Notes: a model not told the origin generated them from the sequence alone. A stretch of DNA of 64,000 nucleotides from DASQDN01 sp963825845 (GCA_963825845.1 CAWGVL010000080.1:1-64000); one strand, 5' to 3'. Positions 9,287-17,950 are shown, numbered from the stretch's first letter. A program made the numbers and translations.

Positions 9287-9841
9287 TTACCGTCGGCGGC
9301 CACGTGGACGGAACGGACCCGGCGCTGAACTCGGCAATGAGGGCATGTCGGCGGGATAGACAACCACTTGACGATTCGGGCCCATTCCCGCGCTTTCACT
9401 TCGGACCGCGGCATCATTCCGGAGCGCAAGATGAATGATGCGGCGCTCGCGGCTGTTCATCGGGCTGAAGTGGAACGGCAGGTGGCTTTTCTTTACTTTT
9501 TCCGCTGCGGTGAGTGCGCTCAGCCGCAGTTCTTCGATTCTGAGCGCGCGATAGTCATTGGCGTCGAACTGCAGCATGGAATGCTCGTCCTGCGTCATTC
9601 GAAGCATTTCCATGGTGAGCTGTTCGAGCGCGAGCAGCAATTCGGCTTTGTTCGCGAGCAATAACTCGACGTCGCGCCCCGTGAACTTTACTACGACGTC
9701 CGGGTTTTCGAAATCAGGATGAACTGCTTCAGCAGCCTCGATAACCCACTGAACCTGAAAGCCGGCGTTCTTCGCGATCGAGCGAAGAAACGCATCGATT
9801 CTCGGACCAGTTGTGCCAACAGTATATTTTTTGGCTTGCAC
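9287..9841 (-). CDS. khpB: RNA-binding protein KhpB/Jag (EloR family)
   Basis: KH plus R3H RNA-binding protein that partners KhpA and is linked to cell-wall growth in other bacteria. Residues about 80-140 form a divergent KH domain. The R3H part holds LPFHFSPMNSRERRIIHLAL, followed by VRSESAGMGPNRQVVVYP, the usual S-x-G-x-G-x2-R-x-V-V signature. An Arg-rich tail (RPRGRRR) closes it. 184 residues, intact. It sits in the conserved mnmE-khpB-yidC order. The partner KhpA is encoded at 49320-49559. Confidence 0.9.
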   Translation of the reverse strand: MQAKKYTVGTTGPRIDAFLRSIAKNAGFQVQWVIEAAEAVHPDFENPDVVVKFTGRDVELLLANKAELLLALEQLTMEMLRMTQDEHSMLQFDANDYRALRIEELRLSALTAAEKVKKSHLPFHFSPMNSRERRIIHLALRNDAAVRSESAGMGPNRQVVVYPADMPSLPSSAPGPFRPRGRRR

Positions 9842-9878
9842 GCTAGTTCCTGGGACTGCGCTTCAGTTTTTCTTGCCT

Positions 9879-11607
9879 TTACTTCTTGCGTTTAACAACC
9901 GGCGAACCCTTGGCTTCTACAGGCTGCGGCAGCGGCATGCTCTTATTGATGAACCACTGCTGCACGACTCCAACTACGTTTCCGGTTAACCAATATAATA
10001 CCAGTCCACTGGAAACTCCGTAGAACATAAAGCCCATCACGAGGGGCATGAACATCATCATCTTCTGCTGCGAGGGATCCGCGCCGGGCGTAGGCGGTGT
10101 CATCTTCTGCAGCAAGAACTGAGTCCCGATCATGGCCAGCGGGAGTATGCGAATTGGCAGGGTCTCCGGTTGCGAGAGATCCGACACCCACAACCAATTG
10201 GCGCCGCGCATTTCGATGCTGATGCTGAGGACTTTGTAGAACGCGAAAAAGAACGGAATCTGCAGGAGCAGAGGCATGCAGCCTGCGCCCAGAGGGTTGA
10301 TGCCGTGCTTCTTGTAGAGGTCCATCACCTCCTGGTTCTGCTCGGCTTTCTTCGGGTCACGCATGCCAACGTTCTTGTACTTCTCGTTGATGGCCTGAAT
10401 CTGCGGTTGAAGGGCGGACATCCTTCGCATCGACTTCATTCCCGAGATTTTCAATGGCAGCAGGAGCGTGTTGATCAGGATAGTCAGAATGATGATCGCC
10501 CACCCGTAATTGTGGATGTACTTGTCATTCAAGGCATGCATCGCGAGAAACAAAGGCTTCGCGATGAAGGAGAACCAGCCGAAATCAACCACCTGCTCGA
10601 GCTTCGGATCGATGCGGCGGAGCAGATCGATGTCCTTCGGCCCTACGAAGAGCGAGAACTGATTGCGAGCCTCGCCTCCAACGGCCGCGCCGACGTGAGG
10701 CTCTTCCGGGCCGTTCGGCACGATTGCCACTGTGTCGCTGATCGTCTGGATGCGAACGGTGCGATTGTCCTTGGGCAAAAACACCGCGGCGAAGTACGTA
10801 TCCTCGATGCCGGCAAACGAGAATGTTCCGGAATCTGTGATCGTTCCTTTTTTCGCGGCGCTTACGTCGTTCTCTACCAGTTTGTTATCGGTCGGATTAA
10901 AGTGCAGCGTCTTTGCGTAACGCCGCTGCTCCGGTGATGGTGGTGTCGCCGAATCCGCCTCTCCAGGAGAGAAGGTGCGGGAGCCCGGTCCCGTTCTCCG
11001 TCACCTCTGACGTGACCTGGGACAAATAGCTATTTTTCAGGAACCGGAAGCTCTTACGGGACATAGAGCGCCCATTCGAAAACTCAAAGTCGATTCCGAG
11101 GCCATCAGGTGTCAGTTTCCCCACGTATAGGCTTTGGTTGAGGTCCGCCGAGGGCGCCTGATTTTCGAAGAGCAAAGCGAACGGATAGTGCGTCTTCGAA
11201 GCGCCGACCGTGTTGACTAGCTGGAGCGGCTTTCGTGCGCCGTCACGATACTGCTTCAACTCCCAACTTCGTACGACTGCGCCGTGATTGCTGAGCACAA
11301 TCTTGTACACGTCCGTTTCGATTGTGTACAACTCGGACTTCGTTCCGGCGACCTGGCCGGCGGCCGCGGGAGTGGGAGTCGCAGGGGGCGTCGGCGGCGG
11401 AGGCGCCGGAGTCTTGGCCTGCTGCGGGGTAGCCTGCTTCTCCGGCTTAAGGGTGGTCTGCGGCGACGATTGAGGATAGAAGTACTGCGTTATGAATAAG
11501 ACCGCGCCCATGAGGGCGAAAGCGAGCAGGAGGCGCTTCTCGACGCCGATCTCTGAGCCGATGGGCTTCTTGGGTGTGTTGGAATTCGAATTGTCAGGTT
11601 CAGGCAT
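9879..11607 (-). CDS. yidC: Membrane protein insertase YidC, one frameshift
   Basis: Inserts and folds inner-membrane proteins alone or with Sec. The N-terminal part (10897-11607) has the first membrane helix LLLAFALMGAVLFITQYF and a Pro/Ala-rich linker, then the periplasmic beta domain. A slip at about 10,900-10,940 moves to the second frame. That frame carries YIHNYGWAIIILTILINTLL, PLKISGMKSMRRM, the amphipathic PQIQAINEKYKN, then GCMPLLLQIPFFFAFYKVL and a Lys-rich end. Total about 576 residues with a large periplasmic domain, the Gram-negative type. It is adjacent to yidD and rnpA. Confidence 0.94.
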
Positions 11608-11616
11608 GCTGAGTCG

Positions 11617-11826
11617 TCAGCGAACTGGGTCAAAACCACCGGCGTGAAACGGATGGCACTTCAGGAGCCGCCGTAAGCCAAGGCTCACGCCGCGAGCTGC
11701 GCCATGTCTCTCGACAGCTTGCAACATGTATTCGGAGCAGGTCGGTTGGAACCGGCAAGCTGTGGGTAGCATAGGAGAGATCCACTGCTTATACAGACGA
11801 AGCAGCGCAATCAGGAGTTCTCGCAT
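11617..11826 (-). CDS. yidD: Membrane protein insertion efficiency factor YidD
   Basis: Small amphipathic helper of the YidC pathway. The family start MRELLIALLRLYKQWISPML corresponds to the ATG at 11826, which overlaps the rnpA stop by 16 bases. CRFQPTCSEYMLQAVERHGA carries the conserved cysteines, and LRRLLKCHPFHAGGFDPV the C-terminal signature. 69 residues. A longer open frame upstream to 11913 is only the shadow of rnpA. Confidence 0.95.
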   Translation of the reverse strand: MRELLIALLRLYKQWISPMLPTACRFQPTCSEYMLQAVERHGAARGVSLGLRRLLKCHPFHAGGFDPVR

Positions 11827-12164
11827 TGTGCGAAGAGCCTCTTCACCTCCCGTTCTATCGACGGGAATTCCGCATCCAGCAGTGCCTTTCGGCCATTCAT
11901 CACGATCATCCAAGATGCCGGCAACGCGCGAAGATGCAAGCGCACCGCCTCGCGGAGGCGACGCTTCATGCGATTCCGGTAAACGGCTTTGCCCAAGGCT
12001 TTGGTGACGGTGAAGCCGATTTTGGGTCCGATTTCCTGCTCTGGCGCCTTAAGACAGAACGCCGCGAAATACGGGGATGAAAAGCGGAAACCCTCATCAT
12101 AGACTTTGCGGAAGTCGCTTCGGCGGAGAATTCGGACGTCCTTCGGAAAACTGAATAGGGACAA
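11811..12164 (-). CDS. rnpA: Ribonuclease P protein component
   Basis: Protein subunit that helps RNase P RNA bind the 5' leader of precursor tRNAs. 117 residues. The N-terminal LRRSDFRKVYDEGFRF is followed by KIGFTVTKALGKAVYRNRMK, which leads into KRRLREAVR. The R-N-R-x-K-R-x-L-R-E RNR motif is diagnostic. Lies between rpmH and yidD in the standard order. Confidence 0.96.
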   Translation of the reverse strand: MSLFSFPKDVRILRRSDFRKVYDEGFRFSSPYFAAFCLKAPEQEIGPKIGFTVTKALGKAVYRNRMKRRLREAVRLHLRALPASWMIVMNGRKALLDAEFPSIEREVKRLFAQCENS

Positions 12165-12191
12165 GCCGATCCGCCTGACGATCGGATCTGG

Positions 12192-12368
12192 CTAGGCTAC
12201 CTGCTTGGCGTAGCGGACGTTCCGCTCGTCACTAACGGTCAGCTTATGACGGCCTTTCGCCCGGCGGCGGGCCAGCACGGAGCGTCCGTCCTTGGTCTTC
12301 ATGCGCTCGCGGAAGCCGTGAGTTTTGGCGCGCTTCCGATTATTCGGCTGAAACGTACGTTTTGGCAT
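12192..12368 (-). CDS. rpmH: 50S ribosomal protein bL34
   Basis: Reading the minus strand from the ATG at 12366-12368 gives MPKRTFQPNNRKRAKTHGFR, then ERMKTKDGRSVLARRRAKGR, then HKLTVSDE and a TAG at 12192-12194. The protein has 58 residues; the usual 44-47 are extended by about a dozen at the C-terminus. K-R-T-F-Q-P-N-x-R-K-R and G-R-x-V-L-x-R-R-R-A-K-G-R are diagnostic. It is the first gene of the rpmH-rnpA-yidD-yidC-khpB-mnmE run. No dnaA or oriC lies upstream; that side is an accessory region. Confidence 0.97.
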   Translation of the reverse strand: MPKRTFQPNNRKRAKTHGFRERMKTKDGRSVLARRRAKGRHKLTVSDERNVRYAKQVA

Positions 12369-12526
12369 TGTTCATGAATCCTGAGCGCCGGGAAGCAGAC
12401 CTCCACAACAAGCGCTACGCGAGGGAGTACAAAACTCTGATTATAAAGGGTACGGGCGGGAAGTGCAAACTATAGTCTTGTCGTAGTGCTATATTCGATC
12501 CTTCTCCCTGCTCCCCGGGTAGTGGG

Positions 12527-12701
12527 CTACTTTGAACGTGAAGGAAATTTCATGTCGTGCAGGTGTTCGCATACTGAGCAGTCGGCCTCATCGGAGTAGC
12601 AAGCGATTTGCTTGGGTAGACGGCAAACACATCGACGCGTCCGCATACCGCCTCAACACCACGGTCCGTATCCTTCGCGATGTGGGTTGGTTTATCGACA
12701 T
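12527..12701 (-). CDS. Tiny Cys/His-rich protein, copy 1 (one frameshift)
   Basis: From the ATG at 12701 and across one slip near 12,600, the product reads AKDTDRGVEAVCGRVDVFAV, YPSK, then YSDEADCSVCEHLHDMKFPS, ending before the TAG at 12527-12529. It is clearly homologous to the 55-residue protein at 14477-14644. His, Cys-Gly and a distal C-x2-C suggest a single bound zinc. Function unknown. It lies alone in an accessory stretch downstream of the rpmH promoter side. Confidence 0.5.
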
Positions 12702-12874
12702 CTCACTTGTTCTACATTCATTTGTAACCGAGTCCTAACCGAAACAACTCAGTCGATTTATTGACCTAAGACATTAATTTTCGGTAATGTAAATCAAGTA
12801 GTACGTTCCGTGAAAAGTACTGCCCAGTTCCCACTGCGAGATGTATTCAAAAGGCTGATCGGAGGAGAATCCAA

Positions 12875-13162
12875 ATGAGTACTATTGATGCACTTCTGTG
12901 GGGCTGATCGGAGATTCTACCGCCCCGTGTGGGTGGGCTGACGTGAGTGTGATCCCCTGTGATGTGCGCTTGCGGCTTTCAAAAGAATGGTTAAAAGCGG
13001 ATTGAGGAACACGCTGGTGTTCTCGAAAGAACTCACAGCCGATTCCCGCTCCTCACCCTGTATGAACGAGACCGCGCACTGAAAGAACTTGAGCGACTAC
13101 GGACGCGCGTAGAGAGTGCGCAATCCGCCCTAGATGCACATGTCGCTGAACATGGGTGCTGA
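12875..13162 (+). CDS. Small coiled-coil ORF with a strong ribosome-binding site, frameshifted
   Basis: GGAGGAG at 12861-12867 precedes the ATG at 12875 (MSTIDALLW). The frame breaks after ten codons. A compatible downstream frame reads KRIEEHAGVLERTH, then YERDRALKELERLRTRVESA and QSALDAHVAEHGC, ending at a TGA at 13160-13162. The heptad-like Leu/Ala pattern predicts a coiled coil. The stop overlaps the start of the next small ORF by 11 bases, suggesting translational coupling. The join between the two halves is inferred. Confidence 0.35.
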
Positions 13163-13313
13163 TGCGAAGACCCGCATCACGGACGTCTGTCGTGTGGCTG
13201 ATCGCATCGGAGCAGTATTGTTCCCTCGGTGTGCCACGCACCCGGAAATAAAAGTTGCGCTGATCGGCAGAACGCATCAGTGCGCGAAGTGCCGAGAGGA
13301 GCTGGGTTTCTGA
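13152..13313 (+). CDS. 53-residue putative zinc-binding protein
   Basis: An ATG at 13152 opens an uninterrupted frame: MGADAKTRITDVCRVADR, IGAVLFPRCATHPEIKVALI, then GRTHQCAKCREELGF and a TGA at 13311-13313. The C-x2-H ... C-x2-C arrangement looks like a treble-clef or zinc-ribbon knuckle. It overlaps the preceding coiled-coil ORF. No homologue that I recognise; the Cys layout is reminiscent of the other tiny proteins in this stretch. Confidence 0.45.
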   Translation: MGADAKTRITDVCRVADRIGAVLFPRCATHPEIKVALIGRTHQCAKCREELGF

Positions 13314-13467
13314 TGTGGTCCCTATTTGGCCTTCTCTCGTCCTGATGATCCAGCGCGATTCGATCCCGGGAACCGATGCCGTCGAAGCGAATGACTGGTG
13401 GAGCGCACATGCACTTTAATCTGATCGACCGCATTCGCGTTGCAATCTACTCGACCTGGAAAGAAGT

Positions 13468-13683
13468 ATGTTGCTCGCCACGGCGCTATTCATCTACATG
13501 TGTGTGGCGGCTGCGCTGTACGTCGTAGATATCAGCCGCCCGTACTCTCAGTCCTTCTCGTACCGGCAGCATCGAGACAATTGCTTGGTCGGCGCGTTGC
13601 TCTGGCGGATTGGCGCAGTTCTGTTGTTGATTGTAAAGTTTATGCCGAGTGATCTCAGAAGGTCTACCGCGTTGATCCTTTAG
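13468..13683 (+). CDS. Small membrane protein, unknown
   Basis: 71 residues with a hydrophobic N-terminal segment (LLATALFIYMCVAAALYVV) and a second one (GALLWRIGAVLLLIVKF) separated by a polar loop. This is compatible with a two-helix hairpin. No recognisable family and no clear Shine-Dalgarno site. It could be a chance frame, though two well-placed membrane helices argue for a real gene. Confidence 0.35.
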   Translation: MLLATALFIYMCVAAALYVVDISRPYSQSFSYRQHRDNCLVGALLWRIGAVLLLIVKFMPSDLRRSTALIL

Positions 13684-13766
13684 ACCGCTGAAGAAAGCGA
13701 AATCCTGGAGCGCGTACCGTCACCTCAACTACTCTGCTGGTCGATAGGGACGAGAATACTGCTGGA

Positions 13767-14348
13767 ATGGGATTAATTGATCGCTTGGAATATCGCTTGC
13801 TTCGTAAGCTGTGCCCCTCTAATCGCCGCATGGATGGATCGGCCTACGCTGGTAAATCTAAACTGCGCGAATTGATGGGGAACGAAATCACGACTCGCAT
13901 CCTCCGCAGTGGGACCGTGCTGGATTTCGGCTGCGGAACTGGCGCTGATTCTATCGAACTCGCACAGGGTGCGGGAAGGTAATTGGCTCTCGATATTCTC
14001 GATATTCAGGATCGATTTCTCCGTATCGCTCGTGGGAACGCCGAGACCGCAGGCGTCGGTGATCGATGCACGTTTACCATGGAGCCGCCACGGTCGATTG
14101 ACGCGATTGTAAGTATTGATGCATTTGAGCACTTTAGCAATCCAGCGTCCGCATTGAAAACCATGCACGCGATGCTAAACCCAGGCGGCCGCGTTTACGT
14201 GAGTTTTGGACCGACGTGGTATCACCCCCTCGGTGGGCACTTGTTCTCCGTCTTCCCTTGGGCGCATCTTCTATTCAGTGAGACAGCGTTGTGCGTGCGT
14301 GGAGATCGCATGTTCGCAGAGACGGAGCGCGTCGATTTTCAGATGTGA
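13767..14348 (+). CDS. SAM-dependent class I methyltransferase, frameshifted
   Basis: SAM-binding motif I is TVLDFGCGTGADSIELAQG (about residues 50-68). After a slip near 13,980 the gene continues LDILDIQDRFLRIARGNAET, then DAIVSIDAFEHFSNPASALK (motif IV/post-I) and MHAMLNPGGRVYVSFGPTWY. The H-P-L-G-G-H insertion is common in Methyltransf_11-type enzymes that act on lipids or glycans. A second slip near 14,340 moves to a frame reading SDVTGGLNPMTIRR, so the true C-terminus lies farther on, perhaps near 14,480. Substrate unknown. Confidence 0.75.
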
Positions 14349-14476
14349 CGGGTGGACTCAATCCGATGACAATTCGGAGGGTTGTTTCTCTGGTAAGGGC
14401 AGTACTATTTGGTTGATTGCTGCCTTACGGCGCTTTGGTACGAAAGCCCTTCGTCACGGTGGCAGTTGGGTACCGG

Positions 14477-14644
14477 CTACTTCGAAGATGAACGCCATTC
14501 GATTTCGTGTAGTCGTTTGCATTCTGAGCAGACGGCCTCGTTGGAGTAGCGAGCCAGTTGACTAGGATATACGGCAAACACGTCTAATCGCCCGCACAAG
14601 GCCTCTACGCCGGAATCAGTATCTCTCGCCAAGTGAAGCTGCAT
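14477..14644 (-). CDS. Tiny Cys/His-rich protein, copy 2
   Basis: 55 residues from the ATG at 14644: MQLHLARDTDSGVEALCGRL, DVFAVYPSQLARYSN, then EAVCSECKRLHEIEWRSSSK. It matches copy 1 (12527-12701) over its whole length, including the Cys-Gly, the V-F-A-V-Y-P-S string and the final C-x2-C...LH. Possible ligands are the N-terminal His and the three Cys. The frame is open for another 46 codons upstream, but copy 1 and composition favour the short start. Unknown function. Confidence 0.55.
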   Translation of the reverse strand: MQLHLARDTDSGVEALCGRLDVFAVYPSQLARYSNEAVCSECKRLHEIEWRSSSK

Positions 14645-15068
14645 ATGACCTTCGGGTGAGTCGGATGACACTTTATAATTTATAACCGTGTAAAGCTTGA
14701 CGCTAGAGAAATCTACTGAGCGTCGCGACACGTCTCGTATGCAAATCTCAAACCACACCACGCAGATCTGACGGGCTGTCATGCTCCGCTTCCTTGCTGC
14801 CCTCGTTTAAGGGCTCGCGCCGCAATGACCAATCGATGACGGGCACATGCGCGCGGAGCAGCGGGAACGGAATTGCTCTTCGTTTTCAAGGTTTCACGAT
14901 TGATTTAACCAAGAATACGCCAAACCATAGAAACGATATCGTGGATTGCGAGTTCTGCCTGTGCCGGTTAAACGAAGTGCTTCCAACCGCGTTGGCCTTG
15001 CCCTCCGGCCGCTGAGGCTCCTGCTGAACGCGCATCCGCTCAGCCCCACAGAAGCGCATCAACAGTTC

Positions 15069-15242
15069 TCATTTGGATTCTCCCTGGATGGCCTTCTCCA
15101 CACATTTCTCGCAAACGAGCTTTATCAGGATCGGCTCGGACTCAATCGAGCGTCGATGGATCAAAGCTGCTGCAGCCTCCCCGCATAAACTACCGCCCGT
15201 TTTCTCATCCCAGATATGAACTTTACCCAGATTGCAGATCAT
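15069..15242 (-). CDS. Tiny Cys/His-rich protein, related layout
   Basis: 57 residues from the ATG at 15242: MICNLGKVHIWDEKTGGSLC, GEAAAALIHRRSIES, then EPILIKLVCEKCVEKAIQGE. The H...L-C-G...C-x2-C spacing parallels the paralogous pair at 12527-12701 and 14477-14644 although the sequence identity is low. This points to a shared small zinc fold. Stand-alone on the minus strand; function unknown. Confidence 0.5.
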   Translation of the reverse strand: MICNLGKVHIWDEKTGGSLCGEAAAALIHRRSIESEPILIKLVCEKCVEKAIQGESK

Positions 15243-15491
15243 TGCCGCGCTTGCGGAAAAAAATCGGAGCGGCTCGGATCTAAACCGCTCCGTCACCTAC
15301 GAATGGTCGGGTGTTCACGGTACTGAACGTACCGCTTGGCTTACACATTACCGTAAGCGGGGTGAGTTGGTCAATGATCTCTTGAGCTATAAGGCCGCAG
15401 GATACTGCCACGACCCCACGTAGCATTCAAACCATCACAGACGTGCAATGCTCTTCGATTCAAGGTAGCCGCGACCCGTAAGTCGTTGTAG

Positions 15492-15713
15492 CTACTCCGA
15501 GAAGGAAGAACGCTTCAACAAAGTTGAAATGCTGCAAGCCGCCTGAACATTCGTCGCTGACTGGACCGTCCTTAGCATCTCTGAGAGCTGCTGCTCAGCA
15601 TCCGCTCGTGATGTGGCATCCAATAACCGGAGATACTCCTGGCCTTTGTAGTAGATTGTCCAAACGCCGGCAACTTGGAGCAGTTTTGTGTCTTGGACTG
15701 GCCGTTTCGACAT
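15492..15713 (-). CDS. Small conserved-looking protein of unknown function
   Basis: From the ATG at 15713: MSKRPVQDTKLLQVAGVWTI, then YYKGQEYLRLLDATSRADAE and QQLSEMLRTV. The first 50 residues look like a compact beta-beta-alpha module (V-W-T-I-Y-Y-K-G-Q-E-Y-L-R-L-L), while the tail is ordinary. It loosely recalls small DNA-binding arms, but I cannot name a family. The longer frame to 15758 has no better start. Confidence 0.4.
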   Translation of the reverse strand: MSKRPVQDTKLLQVAGVWTIYYKGQEYLRLLDATSRADAEQQLSEMLRTVQSATNVQAACSISTLLKRSSFSE

Positions 15714-15870
15714 GGTTCGGGTACGCAGGGCCAACACGTACGAAAATTCCCGACGCAAATAGTCGGGTTTGTAACGTTGGCGTCAATAGCCCAAAAGATT
15801 ATGAAACTCGGGCGTGGATCCCAGTTCAGAAGCCGAGGGGAACTTTAAAACGCTCGAATTCCAGCCTGTG

Positions 15871-15990
15871 TTAGGAGCTACCATTTTTGTCTTTGTTTCG
15901 CCCAATCCAGGCTGATGGCGGGCTGTAGAGCAAGCCCAACACCAAGATTAGTATCAAAAGTAAACCAACGAGCGCAATAGAGGCGACCAT
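15871..15990 (-). CDS. 39-residue single-pass membrane peptide
   Basis: Minus-strand ATG at 15988-15990 gives MVASIALVGLLLILILVLGL, then LYSPPSAWIGRNKDKNGSS, with a TAA at 15871-15873. One long hydrophobic helix is followed by a charged tail. It resembles the many tiny one-helix bacterial membrane proteins but no specific family. Confidence 0.4.
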   Translation of the reverse strand: MVASIALVGLLLILILVLGLLYSPPSAWIGRNKDKNGSS

Positions 15991-16043
15991 GTTCTTACCG
16001 TATCAATTCTGATTGCATCCCCACGAGGAGCCCCAGATCCAAC

Positions 16044-17423
16044 TCAGGGCGCCGACGGCTCAGCAGGGATTGCCTCGCGACTCCTCTCCACATCCGCCTC
16101 GGTTCCTCGAGGCCAGCCATGATCACCCTCGCGGAGGGGCACGACCGGAACGCGTAGGCATACACTTTGCGTGGGCAGTACCTGGCGCCAATCCGCAACA
16201 AGCTGTTTGTAGGCTTTCCCGACCGGCCGGATGTTGCGGTCAAGATCGAACAGGCCGACCGGATTCACGTTTCCGTTCTGTACCCGGAGCGCGGAATCCC
16301 AGTCGATCTGATCGGTAAGGGAATACCATGTAAAGCCGACGATCGGGACACCATCGTTGCGTACCCGCAGCACGTTCGCCCATTGCTTCCAAAGCCAGTA
16401 GACAGCTTCGTCGCCGTTGGCGCCTTGCGCTACATTGGTCTCGGTGTGCATTACCGGCAGACCATATCGCCGGTAGTACTGCCAAGTAATGGTCGCGTAC
16501 CCGAACACTTCACCAGAGGGATTTGAGTCGCCGTCGGCGGACACTCGATGTTCGTTGGTCACGTAATAATCGTTTCCCATGATGCAGTTGTGCTTCATTT
16601 TGTGATGGAGAAAGAATTCATACTCCGCGCGTGTCATGCCGTTGTCCATCACATATTGATACATCTCGGAATCAATTCTACGACCGTAGTTCAAATCCAG
16701 GGATAGGAACCGCCGAGCATTCATGATCTCGGCCGGCTTGATGGCTTTTGGGCTTTCCGCGTGGAAATACTCTGACGACTCGCTCTGAATAAATAGCGCA
16801 TCCGTACGGACGTTCAGAATGGCTTTCATCGCAAGCACGTTGGCTTTCACGATGTGCTTCAGCGCGGTTACGAAAGCGCGGTGGCTCGTTTCCTGTTCGT
16901 TCCACCAGCCATATAGCGCTGAGAAAACGGCGCAGATGAACATCTCATTAACCGGCGTGTAAAGTTGGACCCACGGATACCGTGCCGCGAAAGCAGCGGC
17001 ATACCCGGCGAACAGCGAAGGAAAATCGGGATTTTGAAAGTTCCCGATCCAATCCGGTACACCGAAGTGGCAAAGATCGGCGATGACGATGATCTCGCGC
17101 TTGCGGAGATCGTGGAACGTCAAATCGGCGAAGGACCAGTCGTATTTTCCGTCTCCCAGCCAGGTGCGATGCAGGCACGGGCCGTAGCGTAGAAATGAGA
17201 TCCCGATCTCCTGGACAAGATCGAAGTCGGTCCGCCACTGCTGGTAGTGCCCGCACGATTCCATCTCATCGATACGTCGGCGCCCGCCGTCGATTGTAGG
17301 ATTGCTGTTCTCGATCCCGGTGGCAAAGAGGAATAGCGGCAGCACGGGAGTTTGACGTTGTGGATGAAAGGTTGTTGCACGTCCGGCCGCTACCAGTCGG
17401 TCGCATTGGTCGCAAGGAGCCAA
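16044..17423 (-). CDS. Divergent family 1-type glycoside hydrolase
   Basis: TIM-barrel glycosidase-like protein of about 440 residues. LPLFLFATGIENSNPTIDGG and RRRIDEMESCGHY open it. QLYTPVNEMFICAV holds the presumed acid/base Glu (GH1 normally T-x-N-E-P), and YGLPVMHTETNVAQGANGDE the presumed nucleophile Glu (GH1 normally T-E-N-G). GFTWYSLTDQIDWDSAL is the aglycone-side W-S-L-x-D motif. A slip near 17,370 breaks the N-terminus, and the last 30 residues look like run-on frame. No signal peptide is visible. Substrate unknown. Confidence 0.75.
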   Translation of the reverse strand: MAPCDQCDRLVAAGRATTFHPQRQTPVLPLFLFATGIENSNPTIDGGRRRIDEMESCGHYQQWRTDFDLVQEIGISFLRYGPCLHRTWLGDGKYDWSFADLTFHDLRKREIIVIADLCHFGVPDWIGNFQNPDFPSLFAGYAAAFAARYPWVQLYTPVNEMFICAVFSALYGWWNEQETSHRAFVTALKHIVKANVLAMKAILNVRTDALFIQSESSEYFHAESPKAIKPAEIMNARRFLSLDLNYGRRIDSEMYQYVMDNGMTRAEYEFFLHHKMKHNCIMGNDYYVTNEHRVSADGDSNPSGEVFGYATITWQYYRRYGLPVMHTETNVAQGANGDEAVYWLWKQWANVLRVRNDGVPIVGFTWYSLTDQIDWDSALRVQNGNVNPVGLFDLDRNIRPVGKAYKQLVADWRQVLPTQSVCLRVPVVPLREGDHGWPRGTEADVERSREAIPAEPSAP

Positions 17424-17554
17424 CGATGTCCGTTTTCGGGCGCCTTTCCATCATTTGCACCGTACGTGACTGTAAATAGCAACGGCCTACAACGTGCATC
17501 CGTCTTCATGAGGGAATGCCCTCGCTCGCTATCAACGACAAAGGATCAACGGAA

Positions 17555-17899
17555 ATGCAAATCTCCATCCGAGCACGTGCAATTGAGTTAACGGACGAAC
17601 TCCGGGACTTGGTGACGCGGCGATTGGACCACGCCTTGGACACTTTCAAGGGCCGCATAGAAACCGCTTCGGTGTACCTGATCGACACGAACGGCCCCCG
17701 CCGGGGCGTCGACAAGCTCTGCCAGATCACGGTCCGTGTACAGGGAATAGGCGATCTCGTTATCCTCGAACGAGGACTGACAGTAGGCGGTGCGCTGAGC
17801 CGCGCTGCCGGCCGTGTTAAATACCGCATCTCCGAAGAGTTGCGGCGGACGATACGCCCGTCCGGCGATTCCATCCGATTCGGCCCTGCGATAGCCTGA
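17555..17899 (+). CDS. hpf: Short ribosome-associated factor, HPF/RaiA (S30EA) type
   Basis: Binds the 30S decoding region in stationary phase to hibernate ribosomes. The family start MQISIRARAIELTDELRDLV is the ATG at 17555, preferred over the ATG at 17516. RLDHALDTFKGRIETASVYL, then GVDKLCQITVRVQGIGDLVI, follow the beta-alpha-beta-beta-beta-alpha order. About 114 residues with no C-terminal dimerisation domain, so the short form. A strong terminator follows directly. Confidence 0.85.
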   Translation: MQISIRARAIELTDELRDLVTRRLDHALDTFKGRIETASVYLIDTNGPRRGVDKLCQITVRVQGIGDLVILERGLTVGGALSRAAGRVKYRISEELRRTIRPSGDSIRFGPAIA

Positions 17900-17914
17900 G
17901 CGCTTATGCTGTAC

Positions 17915-17950
17915 GGAGCCACCGGTACGTCCCGGTGGCTCCATTTTTTT
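17915..17950 (+). terminator. Intrinsic terminator after hpf
   Basis: GGAGCCACCGG at 17915-17925 pairs perfectly with CCGGTGGCTCC at 17932-17942 across a six-base loop, and a run of T follows at 17944-17950. Classical rho-independent terminator 16 bases after the hpf stop. Confidence 0.9.

Noticed and set aside
13053..13434. Minus-strand frames of 74-85 codons in the small-gene island
   Set aside because: They are antisense to the coiled-coil and Cys-rich plus-strand ORFs, rich in Arg/His, and have no motif or ribosome-binding site.
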